From Amycolatopsis suaedae (GTDB lineage Bacteria; Actinomycetota; Actinomycetes; Mycobacteriales; Pseudonocardiaceae): a stretch of 64,000 nucleotides of DNA. The position numbers were made by a program, and so were the translations under genes. The notes below the pieces were generated by a model. That model saw only the letters and a list, made by a program, of their open reading frames with translations, was not told where the DNA came from and searched no databases. Below, piece after piece: positions 1 through 9,175 of the stretch (the first letter of the stretch is position 1; each line of letters starts with the position of its first letter). The stretch lies in contig NZ_SFCC01000004.1 in the NCBI RefSeq assembly GCF_004214935.1, positions 186,001-250,000 on the forward strand, written 5' to 3'.

Positions 1-383
1 GTCATCTCCAGCTTCTCGAGCACGATCCGCTTGATCTCGGACTCGGACTTCTTGGTGTGCTCACGCAGCGGGAAGGCGACGTTGTCGTAGAGGTTCATCG
101 AGCCGAACAGGGCGCCGTCCTGGAACAGCACGCCGAACATCTTGCGGGTGTCGTAGAGCTTGTGCTCCGAGCAGGTGACGATGTCGACGCCGTTGATCAC
201 GCAACTGCCGCGTTCCGGCTTGAGCAGGCCGATCATCGACTTGAGGAACACCGACTTGCCCGTCCCCGACGGTCCGAGCAGCACCGAGACCTCGCCGGGC
301 GGGAGGGTCAGTGTGACGTCCCGCCAGATGGTCTGCTTTCCGAAGGACTTCGTCAGGCCCTCGATGACCACCTCGGCACCCAT
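1..383 (-). CDS. mceG: Mce-family ABC transporter ATPase (MceG/Mkl), partial
   Basis: N-terminal 127 residues of an ABC ATPase; the rest runs off the left edge of the window. Walker A GPSGTGKS is at residues 37-44 and the Q-loop (LFQDGALF) at about residue 88. The LFQDGALFGSMN stretch is typical of the MlaF/MceG group, which energises Mce lipid or sterol importers at the membrane. The ATG at 383 has GGAGGTG just upstream. In mycobacteria mkl sits close to rplL, and the same neighbourhood is seen here. No permease or Mce subunit is in the window. It could only be confused with another MlaF-like ATPase. Confidence 0.85.
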   Translation of the reverse strand, partial: MGAEVVIEGLTKSFGKQTIWRDVTLTLPPGEVSVLLGPSGTGKSVFLKSMIGLLKPERGSCVINGVDIVTCSEHKLYDTRKMFGVLFQDGALFGSMNLYDNVAFPLREHTKKSESEIKRIVLEKLEM

Positions 384-553
384 TGCACCTCCACGCTGAA
401 GCCCGTGCGCACTCCGGCCGCGGGAACCGACCGCTCCCTGGTGCAACGAGCCAGGTCGCCGGGAGGTTACTCACGAGTTTTCGAGTGGCCGGCCGGGCGC
501 GGCACCGCAGCACCGTAACCCATCCGGGTCCCCCGCGCAGCCCACCGCAGCGG

Positions 554-569
554 CTTTAGCGGGCTAAAG
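554..569. repeat. CTTTAGC-GG-GCTAAAG palindrome, copy 1
   Basis: Seven-base arms around a two-base centre. It lies in the gap between the mceG start and the rplL 3' end, 69 bases before copy 2. The same word occurs at 1997, 11045 and 41765. Its role here is unknown; it could be a terminator or a protein-binding site. Confidence 0.7.
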
Positions 570-637
570 ACGGTCGGTCCGGGAGTGCGACGCCGGTATG
601 TCGGAATTCGCAGCGCCCCGGCCGTCACGGGAACCGG

Positions 638-653
638 CTTTAGCACGCTAAAG
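638..653. repeat. CTTTAGC-AC-GCTAAAG palindrome, copy 2
   Basis: Same arms as the other copies, with centre AC instead of GG. The changed centre with conserved arms suggests the arms matter, whether for stem pairing or dimer binding. Apart from the two palindromes and the rplL terminator, I see nothing in the 384-739 gap. Confidence 0.7.
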
Positions 654-670
654 ACGCCTCGGCGGGCATG

Positions 671-713
671 CGAAAGGGGCGGGCGCCCGGAGCCCGGGTG
701 CCCGCCCCTTTCG
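671..713 (-). terminator. rplJL terminator hairpin
   Basis: A perfect 14-bp stem (671-684 with 700-713, core AAAGGGGCGGGC) lies 27 bases after the rplL stop codon. There is no clear T-run, which is common for GC-rich actinobacterial terminators. Confidence 0.75.
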
Positions 714-739
714 GCGGAATACTGGTCAGACCAGCAGGG

Positions 740-1129
740 TCACTTGAGGGTGACCTTGGCGCCGGCGCCCTCCAGCTTCTCCTTGGCGGCGTCGGCGGCC
801 TCCTTGTCGACCTTCTCCAGGATGGCCTTGGGCGCGCCCTCGACCAGCTCCTTGGCCTCCTTCAGGCCCAGGCCCGAGACGACCTCGCGGACGACCTTGA
901 TGACCTGGATCTTCTTGTCGCCGGCCGACTCGAGGACGACGTCGAACTCGTCCTGCTCGGCGGCGGCCTCGGCCGGGGCGGCGCCCGTCGGGGCGGCGGC
1001 GACGACCGCGGCCGGGGCGGCGGCGGTGACGTCGAAGGTCTCCTCGAACTGCTTCACGAACTCGGACAGCTCAAGCAGCGTCAGCTCCTTGAAAGCGTCG
1101 AGCAGTTCCTCGGTGCTCAGCTTCGCCAT
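740..1129 (-). CDS. rplL: 50S ribosomal protein L7/L12
   Basis: 129 residues, the normal length. An N-terminal dimerisation helix (starting [16 protein letters not shown]) is followed by an Ala/Pro-rich hinge at about residues 35-55. The C-terminal factor-binding domain carries the family signature [12 protein letters not shown]. It forms the ribosomal stalk with L10 and recruits translation GTPases. It lies 50 bases downstream of rplJ in the same transcript and ends at the hairpin at 671-713. Confidence 0.98.
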   Translation of the reverse strand: MAKLSTEELLDAFKELTLLELSEFVKQFEETFDVTAAAPAAVVAAAPTGAAPAEAAAEQDEFDVVLESAGDKKIQVIKVVREVVSGLGLKEAKELVEGAPKAILEKVDKEAADAAKEKLEGAGAKVTLK

Positions 1130-1179
1130 GGTGGCGTTCCTCTCTAGATGCGAACTCTACGTTCGGGGGTGGTGGTTGA

Positions 1180-1731
1180 TCAGCTCTCGGCTGGTGCCTC
1201 GGCACCGTCGCCGGCCTCGCCCTTGCGCTTCTCCTCGAGCGCGGCGGCCAGGCGGGCGACCTGGGAGGCCGGCGCCTGGAACAGCGCGGCCGCCTGGGAC
1301 AACTTGGCCTTGAACGCACCCGCGGCCTTGGCCAGCAGGACCTCACGGCTGTCGAGATCGGCGATCCGCGTGATCTCGTCGACGGTGAGGGCCTTGCCGT
1401 CCATGTAGCCGCCCTTGATGACCAGGGCGGAGTTGTCCTTCGCGAAGTCACGCAGTGCCTTCGCGGCGTCGACCGGCTCGCCCTCGACGAAGGCGATGGC
1501 GGTCGGACCGACGAAGAGGTCGTCGAGACCCTCGACGCCCGCGTCCTGCGCGGCACGCTGAACGAGGGTGTTCTTCGCGACCCGGTACTTGGCAGAGGTG
1601 CCGAGAGCGTCGCGCAGCTGCGACAACTGCGCCACGGAGAGGCCGGTGTACTCAGTGACAACGGTTGCCGAGCTGTTGCGGAACCGGTCCGCGATCTCGG
1701 CGACGGCCGCCACCTTGTCAGGCTTCGCCAT
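1180..1731 (-). CDS. rplJ: 50S ribosomal protein L10
   Basis: 183 residues. It starts at the ATG at 1731, preceded by GGAGGCGACC; upstream in-frame extensions have no family similarity. The protein opens [17 protein letters not shown] and contains the L10 core ([18 protein letters not shown]). The Ala/Lys-rich C-terminal tail binds L7/L12. It is the stalk base and, in bacteria generally, the autoregulator of its own operon through the leader RNA. It is cotranscribed with rplL. Confidence 0.97.
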   Translation of the reverse strand: MAKPDKVAAVAEIADRFRNSSATVVTEYTGLSVAQLSQLRDALGTSAKYRVAKNTLVQRAAQDAGVEGLDDLFVGPTAIAFVEGEPVDAAKALRDFAKDNSALVIKGGYMDGKALTVDEITRIADLDSREVLLAKAAGAFKAKLSQAAALFQAPASQVARLAAALEEKRKGEAGDGAEAPAES

Positions 1732-1960
1732 GGTCGCCTCCTCTCTTGGCTGGTGACCGCCGGCCTCGAGAGTCCCCCGAACGACAAAACGCCCCGGCGC
1801 AGCAGGCGCGGGGCGTCGGCGCGCACGCGTGAGCGTGCGACATCGTTCCTCGTTCCTCCTGCGCGGGCCGCCCGCCGTCAACGGGACCTTCGTTCCCCCG
1901 GCCTTTCGACCAGGAGAAGACCAGCGGTCTTCGGTAGAACCGCAGACCAGCATACGTGAC
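1732..1960 (-). promoter_or_regulatory. rplJ leader with attenuator-like hairpin
   Basis: The 5' leader of rplJL. On the minus strand a GC stem (arms 1789-1795 and 1810-1816, ACGCCCC with GGGGCGT) is followed directly by TTTT at 1786-1789, the form of an intrinsic terminator about 55 bases before the start codon. L10 leaders bound by the L10-L12 complex are known in many bacteria. Whether this hairpin is the control element is inference. A possible -10 (TATGCT) lies at 1949-1954 without a convincing -35. Confidence 0.5.
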
Positions 1961-1996
1961 GCTGCGCGCACCCCGTCCCCACCCCCACCGAAGCGT

Positions 1997-2012
1997 CTTT
2001 AGCGGGCTAAAG
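1997..2012. repeat. CTTTAGC-GG-GCTAAAG palindrome, copy 3
   Basis: Identical 16-mer to copy 1. It lies between the divergent rplJ leader and the gene starting at 2052, so here it cannot simply end convergent transcripts; a regulatory or promoter-proximal role is possible. Confidence 0.7.
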
Positions 2013-2051
2013 CCGATCCGGTCGGCGACGGGACGGGCACGGACCGGCATC

Positions 2052-2912
2052 ATGGTGGGCGTGGCTGAGCAACGGCGAGACGAGCAGGAACCGGCGGGCC
2101 CGCGGCTGGATCCCGAGCAGGTGCGCCAGTTCCAGCAGTTTCAGCAGTTCCAGGACTTCCTCCGCTACCAGGAGGCGCAGCAGCAACAGGGCGGCGGGGT
2201 CGTGCCCTATCAGCAGGCCCAGCCACCCGCCGCACCGCCGCCACCTCCCCCGCCCGAGCGGTTCCAGCAGGCGGGCCCACCCGAACTGCCCCCGGGCTCG
2301 CAGCCACCCAAGCGCCGCCTCCCCCGGTGGGCCCGCTGGATTCTCGGCAAGCTGCTCGGCTGGCTGCTCCTGCTGATCGTGCTGGTGATCGCGGGCCGCC
2401 TCGCGTGGAACTATTTCTTCGCCGACCAGGACACCGGCCCCACCGGCACCCAGGGCGGCGGCGGGACCTACCACACCAACAAGATCCTCTCGACGTCTCC
2501 GTTCGAGGCCGTCCGCTCGGTGTACGACGCGATCGCGCAGGAGGACCCGCGCAACAAGGAACCGCTGGTCGCGCAGGCCTGCGGCCGGTTCGACGAACCC
2601 ATCCAGCAGAAGTTCGCGCAGAACATGGGCTTCCCCGACTGCCGGGCCGCGGTGATCGCACTGCACGCCCAGGTCACCCACGCCACCCGGTACGCCGAGT
2701 CGATGCCGTCCTTCCGCTCCACCCCGGTTCCTGGCGACGAACTGAAGATCAGCTCCTGCCGGGACAACATCACCGGCGGCATCCGCAACGGCCCGGCGCT
2801 CGGCCTGTTCACGGTGCGCAAGGTCGAGAAGGGCCAGTGGCTGATCGTCGACCACGCCCCCGAGCCGCCGTGTGCACCGCCACAGCAGACGGGCACCACC
2901 CCCACCCGCTGA
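2052..2912 (+). CDS. Membrane-anchored protein of unknown function with Gln/Pro-rich N-terminus
   Basis: 286 residues if started at the ATG at 2052; a GTG at 2061 is an alternative. The first 90 residues are low complexity: Gln-rich repeats (RQFQQFQQFQDFL) then Pro-rich. One strong membrane helix follows (about residues 108-128, GWLLLLIVLVIAGRLAW). A roughly 140-residue extracytoplasmic domain with four Cys contains SVYDAIAQEDP and CGRFDEPIQQKF. The layout resembles small actinobacterial proteins with a cytoplasmic disordered tail and an outside domain. No enzyme motif is visible and I do not recognise the family. It is divergent from rplJ. Confidence 0.75.
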   Translation: MVGVAEQRRDEQEPAGPRLDPEQVRQFQQFQQFQDFLRYQEAQQQQGGGVVPYQQAQPPAAPPPPPPPERFQQAGPPELPPGSQPPKRRLPRWARWILGKLLGWLLLLIVLVIAGRLAWNYFFADQDTGPTGTQGGGGTYHTNKILSTSPFEAVRSVYDAIAQEDPRNKEPLVAQACGRFDEPIQQKFAQNMGFPDCRAAVIALHAQVTHATRYAESMPSFRSTPVPGDELKISSCRDNITGGIRNGPALGLFTVRKVEKGQWLIVDHAPEPPCAPPQQTGTTPTR

Positions 2913-2922
2913 CAGCCGCCAC

Positions 2923-2941
2923 TTAGGGTTGCCTCACCTGA
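2923..2941 (+). promoter_or_regulatory. Candidate IdeR/DtxR iron box
   Basis: TTAGGGTTGCCTCACCTGA matches the 19-bp IdeR/DmdR consensus TTAGGTTAGSCTAACCTAA at 15 positions. It sits 18 bases upstream of the GTG of the siderophore-binding lipoprotein, where a repressor would block transcription. Confidence 0.65.
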
Positions 2942-2959
2942 TCATGGAGGTGGTAACCC

Positions 2960-3958
2960 GTGCGTTCATTCGCACTGGCAGCGGGCATCCTGCTGCTCGC
3001 CCCCCTGGCCGCCTGTGGTTCCGGCGACGACCAGGCCGCCGGCACCGGCTGGACGTTCACCGACGGCCGCGGCATCACCGTGACCGCCCCCGAGACGCCG
3101 AAACGCATCGTCGCCCAGGTCTCGGCCGCGGCCGCGCTCAAGGACTTCGGCGTCCGCGTCACCGGGACGTTCGGCCCGCTCACCCGCTCGAACGGGACGG
3201 TCGAGCCCGAGGCGGGCAGCCTCGTACCGGCCGAGGTCACCGACGTCACCGGCCCCGAGTACGGCACGCTCAACCTGGAACGGCTCGGCAGCCTCGACCC
3301 GGACCTGCTGGTCAGCGGCAAGTACGCCGAGTTCCCCGGCCTGTGGCACCTGCTGGAGGACCAGGAGGAGAAGGCCAAGCAGTTCGCGCCCACCGTCGGC
3401 ATCCAGCAGTCCGGCGCCGACCTCCCCGCCACCATCGGCAGGTACGCCGAGCTGGCCCGCCGCCTCGGCGGCGACGTCGACTCCGAACGCGTCCGCGCCG
3501 ACCAGCGGGCCTTCGAGGCGGCCGCGCAGCGCCTGCGGACCATCGGTGACCGCATGCGCGCGGCCAACCGCAGCATCCTCGCCGTCGGGGGCGTGCAGGG
3601 CGAGTACTTCGTAGTCGTTCCCGCCCGCAACCCCGACCTCGCCTACTACGTCCAGGGCCTCGGCCTGCCGATCCGCACGCCGGACAAGCCGGACACCGCG
3701 GGCGGCGGCTACTTCGAACGGCTGGCCTGGGAGCAGGCCGACCGCTACCAGGGTGACGTGCTGATGTGGGACACCCGGCCCGCCTCGCTGCCGCCGGACC
3801 AGCTCAAGGCCAACCCGGTGTTCGCGGCCATGCCCGCGGCCAAGGCCGATCGCTTCGTCGAGTGGGACGCCGTCGCGCCGCTGAGCTACGCCAGCTACGC
3901 ACGGATCATGACCAAACTCGCCGACCAGCTCGACGCCAAGCTGACCGGCCTGCTCTGA
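2960..3958 (+). CDS. Iron-siderophore ABC transporter substrate-binding lipoprotein
   Basis: 332 residues. A lipoprotein signal (LLLAPLAACGSG, lipobox LAAC) is followed by a periplasmic-binding-protein fold of the FepB/BtuF (TroA-like) class: FTDGRGITVTAPETPKRIV at the start, LNLERLGSLDPDLLVSGKY mid-protein and a C-terminal lobe from about residue 220. It would capture ferric siderophore outside the membrane for an importer. The GTG start has GGAGGTGG upstream. No permease or ATPase is adjacent, so it is an orphan binding protein. The iron box at 2923-2941 supports iron repression. Confidence 0.85.
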   Translation: MRSFALAAGILLLAPLAACGSGDDQAAGTGWTFTDGRGITVTAPETPKRIVAQVSAAAALKDFGVRVTGTFGPLTRSNGTVEPEAGSLVPAEVTDVTGPEYGTLNLERLGSLDPDLLVSGKYAEFPGLWHLLEDQEEKAKQFAPTVGIQQSGADLPATIGRYAELARRLGGDVDSERVRADQRAFEAAAQRLRTIGDRMRAANRSILAVGGVQGEYFVVVPARNPDLAYYVQGLGLPIRTPDKPDTAGGGYFERLAWEQADRYQGDVLMWDTRPASLPPDQLKANPVFAAMPAAKADRFVEWDAVAPLSYASYARIMTKLADQLDAKLTGLL

Positions 3959-3970
3959 GCGCGCAAAAAG

Positions 3971-4003
3971 AGGGCGGCCCCGCGCGAACCGCGGGACCGC
4001 CCT
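3971..4003. terminator. Bidirectional terminator between the lipoprotein gene and rplA
   Basis: A 14-bp stem with one mismatch (AGGGCGGCCCCGCG with CGCGGGACCGCCCT) and a 5-base loop. On the minus strand it is followed by CTTTTT, so it is a good intrinsic terminator for rplKA. It also lies directly after the stop of the convergent gene. Confidence 0.8.
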
Positions 4004-4026
4004 CGCCCTCAGTGAGGCTTACTCGC

Positions 4027-4743
4027 TCAGGAGGCGTCCTCGCTGAGCAGGTTGCGCGTCCGGGCCGGGTCGACCGGGATGCCCGGGCCCATCGTCGTGC
4101 TGAAGGTGACCTTCTTCAGGTAGCGGCCCTTCGCCGACGACGGCTTGACCCGCAGCACCTCGTCCAGCGCGGCGGCGTAGTTCTCCACCAGCTTGTCGGT
4201 GTCGAACGAGGCCTTGCCGATCACCATGTGCAGGTTGGCCTGCTTGTCGACGCGGAAGTTGATCTTCCCGCCCTTGATGTCGGCGACGGCCTTGGCCACG
4301 GCAGGCGTCACGGTGCCGGTCTTCGGGTTCGGCATCAGGCCACGCGGGCCCAGGATGCGGGCGATCCGCCCGACCTTTGCCATCTGGTCCGGAGTGGCGA
4401 TCGCGGCGTCGAAGTCGAGCCAGCCACCCTGGATGCGCTCGATCAACTCCTCCGAACCGACCGCGTCGGCACCGGCGGCTTCGGCCTCGGCGGCCTTGTC
4501 ACCAACGGCGAACACGATGACGCGGGCGGTCTTACCGGTTCCGTGCGGCAGGTTCACGGTGCCGCGGACCATCTGGTCGGCCTTGCGGGGGTCAACGCCG
4601 AGCCGCATGGCGACCTCGACGGTGGCGTCCATCTTGACCTTGGAAGTTTCCTTGGCGAGCTTCGCGGCCTCCAGCGGCGCGTACAGCCGCGTCTTGTCCA
4701 CGAGCTCGGAGGCCTGACGGTAGGCCTTGCTGCGCTTGGTCAT
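4027..4743 (-). CDS. rplA: 50S ribosomal protein L1
   Basis: 238 residues starting [17 protein letters not shown] at the ATG at 4743, with AGAAGGA upstream. It contains the L1 signature region ([22 protein letters not shown]) and [22 protein letters not shown]. It binds 23S rRNA at the L1 stalk and helps release deacylated tRNA. It is second gene of rplKA, 73 bases after rplK. Confidence 0.98.
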   Translation of the reverse strand: MTKRSKAYRQASELVDKTRLYAPLEAAKLAKETSKVKMDATVEVAMRLGVDPRKADQMVRGTVNLPHGTGKTARVIVFAVGDKAAEAEAAGADAVGSEELIERIQGGWLDFDAAIATPDQMAKVGRIARILGPRGLMPNPKTGTVTPAVAKAVADIKGGKINFRVDKQANLHMVIGKASFDTDKLVENYAAALDEVLRVKPSSAKGRYLKKVTFSTTMGPGIPVDPARTRNLLSEDAS

Positions 4744-4816
4744 GCTCTGTTCCTTCTGGGTGTTCAGAGTTGTGGTGCGGGCCAGCGCGGCCCCTCCCAC
4801 GAATTGCGAGTGTGTG

Positions 4817-5251
4817 TCAGCCCTCGACCGTGATGCCCATCGACCGGGCGGTACCGGCGATGATCTTCGCGGCCTGGTCGATGTCACGGGCGTTGAGGTC
4901 GCTCTTCTTCGTCTCGGCGATCTCGCGCACCTGCGCCATGGTCACCTTGGCGACCTTGGTCTTGTGCGGCTCGCCGGAGCCCTTCTCCACACCCGCGGCC
5001 TTCAGCAGCAGCTTCGCCGCCGGCGGGGTCTTGAGCTTGAAGTCGAACGAACGGTCCTCGTACACGGAGATCTCGACCGGCACCACGTTGCCGCGCTGCG
5101 ACTCGGTGGCGGCGTTGTAGGCCTTGCAGAACTCCATGATGTTCACGCCGTGCTGACCCAGCGCCGGGCCGACCGGCGGAGCCGGGTTGGCCGCACCCGC
5201 CTGGATCTGCAGCTTGATGATCGCTGCAAGCTTCTTCTTCTTGGGTGGCAT
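4817..5251 (-). CDS. rplK: 50S ribosomal protein L11
   Basis: 144 residues, normal length. The N-terminal domain ([20 protein letters not shown]) contains the thiostrepton-site prolines. The rRNA-binding C-terminal domain carries [13 protein letters not shown]. It forms the GTPase-associated centre with 23S rRNA. It lies 76 bases after nusG and upstream of rplA. Confidence 0.98.
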
Positions 5252-5274
5252 TCTTGTTCCTGTTCAACTGATAC

Positions 5275-5306
5275 GTCCCCCACGCGCCTGCCAGCAACGC
5301 GGGGAC
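5275..5306 (-). promoter_or_regulatory. Hairpin in the nusG-rplK gap
   Basis: GTCCCC and CGCG arms (5275-5286) pair with CGCGGGGAC (5298-5306) around an 11-base loop, 24 bases upstream of rplK. It could be a partial terminator of nusG or an L11 leader element; there is no T-run. Confidence 0.35.
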
Positions 5307-5327
5307 TGCCGGCCGAATTCCCGGCCG

Positions 5328-6137
<810 letters not shown>

Positions 6138-6203
6138 TCATGTGTCGTATCCGGGCACGCCCGGCGCAGCCGCGGTGACGATCACCGGCAGCGCGCGGTT
6201 CGC

Positions 6204-6635
6204 TCAGCTACCGAATACGGCACCCACGGCCTTGCCGAAGGCGAAGTCCAGTCCGAAGACCAGCGCCACCATGAAGGCAACGAAGACCAGCACCACCGCG
6301 GTGTAGGTGACCATCTGCTTGCGGGTCGGCCAGATGACCTTCCGCAGCTCCGCCCACACCTCGCGGATGAAGCGGCTGAGCCGCTTGAACACCGAGGCCT
6401 GCTTGGTCTTGGTGTCCCGCTTCGGGGTCGGCTTGGCCTTCGAGTCGGACTTCTCCGCCTCGGACTTCGCCTTGCCCGCGGGCCGGGTCTTGTCGTTGTC
6501 CTCGTCCGGCTTGGCCGCCCCGGCTTTGCCGGCAGGCCGGGTGGAGGCGCGGCGCTCACGCCGAGCCGCGGCGGTGACCGGGCGGGAAGGGCGCTTCGGC
6601 GCCTTCTCCTGGTCCTTCTCGCCGTCCTCGCTCAC
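6204..6635 (-). CDS. secE: Preprotein translocase subunit SecE
   Basis: 143 residues. A long charged Lys/Arg/Pro/Ala N-terminal tail (about 75 residues) precedes the conserved amphipathic helix and single membrane helix ([21 protein letters not shown], then a hydrophobic stretch [18 protein letters not shown]). SecE clamps SecY in the export channel. The long tail is usual in actinobacteria. It is 84 bases upstream of nusG and follows tRNA-Trp. Confidence 0.96.
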   Translation of the reverse strand: MSEDGEKDQEKAPKRPSRPVTAAARRERRASTRPAGKAGAAKPDEDNDKTRPAGKAKSEAEKSDSKAKPTPKRDTKTKQASVFKRLSRFIREVWAELRKVIWPTRKQMVTYTAVVLVFVAFMVALVFGLDFAFGKAVGAVFGS

Positions 6636-6677
6636 GAACCACTCCTCCGGTCGTCTGCCTCAGCCGGTTCAGCTGCG

Positions 6678-6750
<73 letters not shown>

Positions 6751-6833
6751 TCGAGCGGCAAGCCGCCCGCGGGACGCCCTTCACCCTCCCCGCGTTCCCA
6801 GCGGGGACCAGGTTCGTGCGTTCCAAGTTCGGA

Positions 6834-6864
6834 AGTCTACGGCAAGCCGTACCCGGCCGTGCAA
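6834..6864 (-). promoter_or_regulatory. Candidate promoter of tRNA-Trp / secE operon
   Basis: On the minus strand, TTGCAC (6859-6864) and TAGACT (6834-6839) are separated by 19 bases, a plausible though long-spaced housekeeping sigma promoter about 85 bases before tRNA-Trp. Confidence 0.4.
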
Positions 6865-6925
6865 CCGCGCCCCTCGAACCACGATTTCACCTCGGCGAAC
6901 GGCCCGTTCGTGACACGATTCGGGC

Positions 6926-7822
6926 ATGTCGAGTGCCGTTCGCATCGGTCTGGGACTTCCACACTACGGTCCGCTCGCCGAACCTGACCGGATCGCCCCG
7001 TTCGCCGCGGCCGCCGAGCGGCTCGGCTACGAGTCGCTGTGGGTCGGCGACCGCGTGCTGACGCCGGTCCGCCCCAGCGACCTGTACCCGCGCGGGACGC
7101 CGGAACAGCCGTATCCACCGCAGTTCACCCGCTATCTCGACCCGCTGCTGGCGCTGACCGTCGCCGCGACCGCGACGAGCCGCATCCGGCTGGGCAGCAG
7201 CGCGTTGATCGGCACCCTGCACACCCCGGTGCTGCTGGCCAGGACGCTGACCTCGCTCGACCTGCTCAGCGGCGGACGGCTCGACGTCGGGCTCGGCATC
7301 GGCTGGCTGCGTGACGAGTACACGGCCGCGGGCGTGCCGTGGGCGAAGCGTGGTAGGCGGCTGGACGAGCTTCTCGACGCCCTGACCGCGTTCTGGACCG
7401 GGGACCCGGTCGTGCACACCGGCGAGAACTGGACGATCCCGGAGGCCGTCGTCGACCTGCGCCCGGCGCAGCGTCCCCATCCGCCGGTGCTGCTGGCGGG
7501 CCATTCGCCCGCGGCGATCACGCGAGTTGCCCGGCGGGCACAGGGCTGGTTGCCCGGCGGGCTGCCGCTGGACGTCCTGGCGAAGCAGTGGGAGACCATC
7601 CGCGCCACCGCCGAGCAGGCTGGCCGGGACCCGGACACGCTGCGGCGGGTCCTGCGGCTCAACCCGCGGACGGGCACCGCCGCCGACGTCGCGCCCCAGG
7701 TGCTCGCCGCCGCCGAGGCCGGCTGGACGGAGGTGTTCGTCGACCCGCACTTCGTCGCCGACAGCGTGGCGCACGCCGAGGATCTGGCCGGTGAGCTGTG
7801 GGAGCTGGTGTCCCGAGGGTGA
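6926..7822 (+). CDS. Luciferase-like (LLM class) F420-dependent oxidoreductase
   Basis: 298 residues. The (beta/alpha)8 bacterial-luciferase fold is shown by IGLGLPHYGPLAEPDRI at the start, GYESLWVGDRVLTP, a central IRLGSSALIGTLHTPVLLARTLTSLDLLSGGRLDVGLG-type block and HPPVLLAGHSPAAITRVAR. Actinobacterial members usually use F420 rather than FMN; that is family knowledge, not visible here. Substrate is unknown. It stands alone between tRNA-Trp and the esterase gene. Confidence 0.85.
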   Translation: MSSAVRIGLGLPHYGPLAEPDRIAPFAAAAERLGYESLWVGDRVLTPVRPSDLYPRGTPEQPYPPQFTRYLDPLLALTVAATATSRIRLGSSALIGTLHTPVLLARTLTSLDLLSGGRLDVGLGIGWLRDEYTAAGVPWAKRGRRLDELLDALTAFWTGDPVVHTGENWTIPEAVVDLRPAQRPHPPVLLAGHSPAAITRVARRAQGWLPGGLPLDVLAKQWETIRATAEQAGRDPDTLRRVLRLNPRTGTAADVAPQVLAAAEAGWTEVFVDPHFVADSVAHAEDLAGELWELVSRG

Positions 7823-7877
7823 CGTTCACCCGGTGTGGCGACGGCGAACGGGCCACTCGTCGCGTAGAACGGAGGAC

Positions 7878-8783
7878 GTGGCGAGCAAGAGCGGAGGGAC
7901 CGGCTGCCTGCTCGTGGTGCTGGTGCTCGGCGTGCTCGGATTCGCCTACTACAAGTCGCTGGACGGCAGTTCGCAGACGCCGCCCGCGCCGCCCGGCTCC
8001 CAGATCGGCGGCGGCACCGGCCGCTACGTCGCGCTCGGCGACTCCTACACCTCCGCGCCCAAGACCGGCGCGCAGGCAGGCGAACCGGCGGGCTGCGCGC
8101 GATCGGCGGTGAACTACCCGCACCTGGTGGCCGCCGAGCTCAGGCCGAAGGAGTTCGTCGACGTCAGCTGCGGCGGCGCGACCACGGCCAGCCTCACCGG
8201 CGAGCAACGCACGCGGGACGGCGTGAACCCACCGCAGCTGAACGCGGTCAACGCCGAGACGACGCTGGTCACGGTGGGCATCGGCGGCAACGACGTGGGC
8301 TTCGTCGGGCTGGCGGGCCAGTGCCTCGCCGACTCCGCGCAGGCGTCGCCGTGCAAGCAGCGGCTGACCGCGGGCGGCAAGGACCAGCTGGCCGCCAAGA
8401 TCGACACAGCGGCGAAGCGGGTGGGCGAGTCGCTGCGCAAGATCCGCGCCAAGGCCCCGAAGGCGCGGGTCGTGCTGGTCGGTTACCCGACGATCCTGCC
8501 CGACGGCGACGGCTGCTGGCCCTCGCTGCCCGTCGGCGCACCCGATGTCGCGTACCTGCGCGAGGGCCTGGCGAAGTTCAACACCGCGCTGTCCGAGCAG
8601 GCCAAGGCCAACCAGGCCGGGTTCGTCGACACGGCACGGCCGAGCAAGGGCCACGACCTGTGCGCGCCGACGAACGAGCGCTGGGTGGAGGGCCTGGTCC
8701 CGGCGTCCCCGGCGACCGCACTGCACCCCAACGCGAAGGGGCAGAAGGCCACGGCGGACGCCGTGCTCAGGGTCGTCCGCTAA
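7878..8783 (+). CDS. Secreted or membrane-anchored SGNH/GDSL hydrolase
   Basis: 301 residues from the GTG at 7878, which has GGAGGA upstream; longer in-frame starts read back into the previous gene. An N-terminal membrane segment (LLVVLVLGVLGFAYY) is followed by block I YVALGDSYTS with catalytic Ser56, GIGGNDVGF (block III, Asn), and block V ALHPNAKG with His283. The usual Asp three residues before the His is Thr280 here, so a Ser-His dyad is possible. It is expected to be an extracellular esterase or lipase. Its end overlaps the convergent hadB by 4 bases. Confidence 0.85.
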   Translation: MASKSGGTGCLLVVLVLGVLGFAYYKSLDGSSQTPPAPPGSQIGGGTGRYVALGDSYTSAPKTGAQAGEPAGCARSAVNYPHLVAAELRPKEFVDVSCGGATTASLTGEQRTRDGVNPPQLNAVNAETTLVTVGIGGNDVGFVGLAGQCLADSAQASPCKQRLTAGGKDQLAAKIDTAAKRVGESLRKIRAKAPKARVVLVGYPTILPDGDGCWPSLPVGAPDVAYLREGLAKFNTALSEQAKANQAGFVDTARPSKGHDLCAPTNERWVEGLVPASPATALHPNAKGQKATADAVLRVVR

Positions 8784-9175
8784 CGGACCACCGCGACGGC
8801 CTTGCCCAGCACTGTCCGGCCGTCGAACTTCGCGGTGATCGCCACGGTGGCGGTGCCGTCGTCGTGCACCTTGCTGACCTTGCCGCTGAGCTCGACCAGG
8901 GCGCCCTCGTCGTCGTCCGGGACGACCACGGGCCGGGTGAACCGGCAGCTCAGCTCGACCAGCCTGCCGGGGTCGCCGAGCCAGTCGGTGACCAGCCGCC
9001 CGGACAGCGCCATGGTGAGCATGCCGTGGCCGATGACGTCGGGCAGCCCGACACCCTTGGCGAACCGCTCGTTCCAGTGGATGGGGTTGAAGTCCAGCGA
9101 CGCACCGGCGTAGCGGATCAGCTGTTCCCTGGTGACCCGGTACTCGCGGGCGGGCAGCTCGTCACCGATGTTCAC
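8780..9175 (-). CDS. hadB: MaoC-like (3R)-hydroxyacyl-ACP dehydratase, HadB type
   Basis: 131 residues, hotdog fold. The hydratase-2 signature ASLDFNPIHWNERFAKGVGLPDVI with catalytic Asp and His is intact (about residues 26-48), followed by HGMLTMALSGRLV. Start overlaps the hadA stop by ATGA. In mycobacteria HadB pairs with HadA or HadC in long-chain fatty acid elongation. No hadC is seen in the window. Confidence 0.85.
   Translation of the reverse strand: MNIGDELPAREYRVTREQLIRYAGASLDFNPIHWNERFAKGVGLPDVIGHGMLTMALSGRLVTDWLGDPGRLVELSCRFTRPVVVPDDDEGALVELSGKVSKVHDDGTATVAITAKFDGRTVLGKAVAVVR

Noticed and set aside
57-518. Small plus-strand and alternative-frame proteins over the mceG end
   Set aside because: They overlap the well-supported ABC ATPase and show no family pattern.
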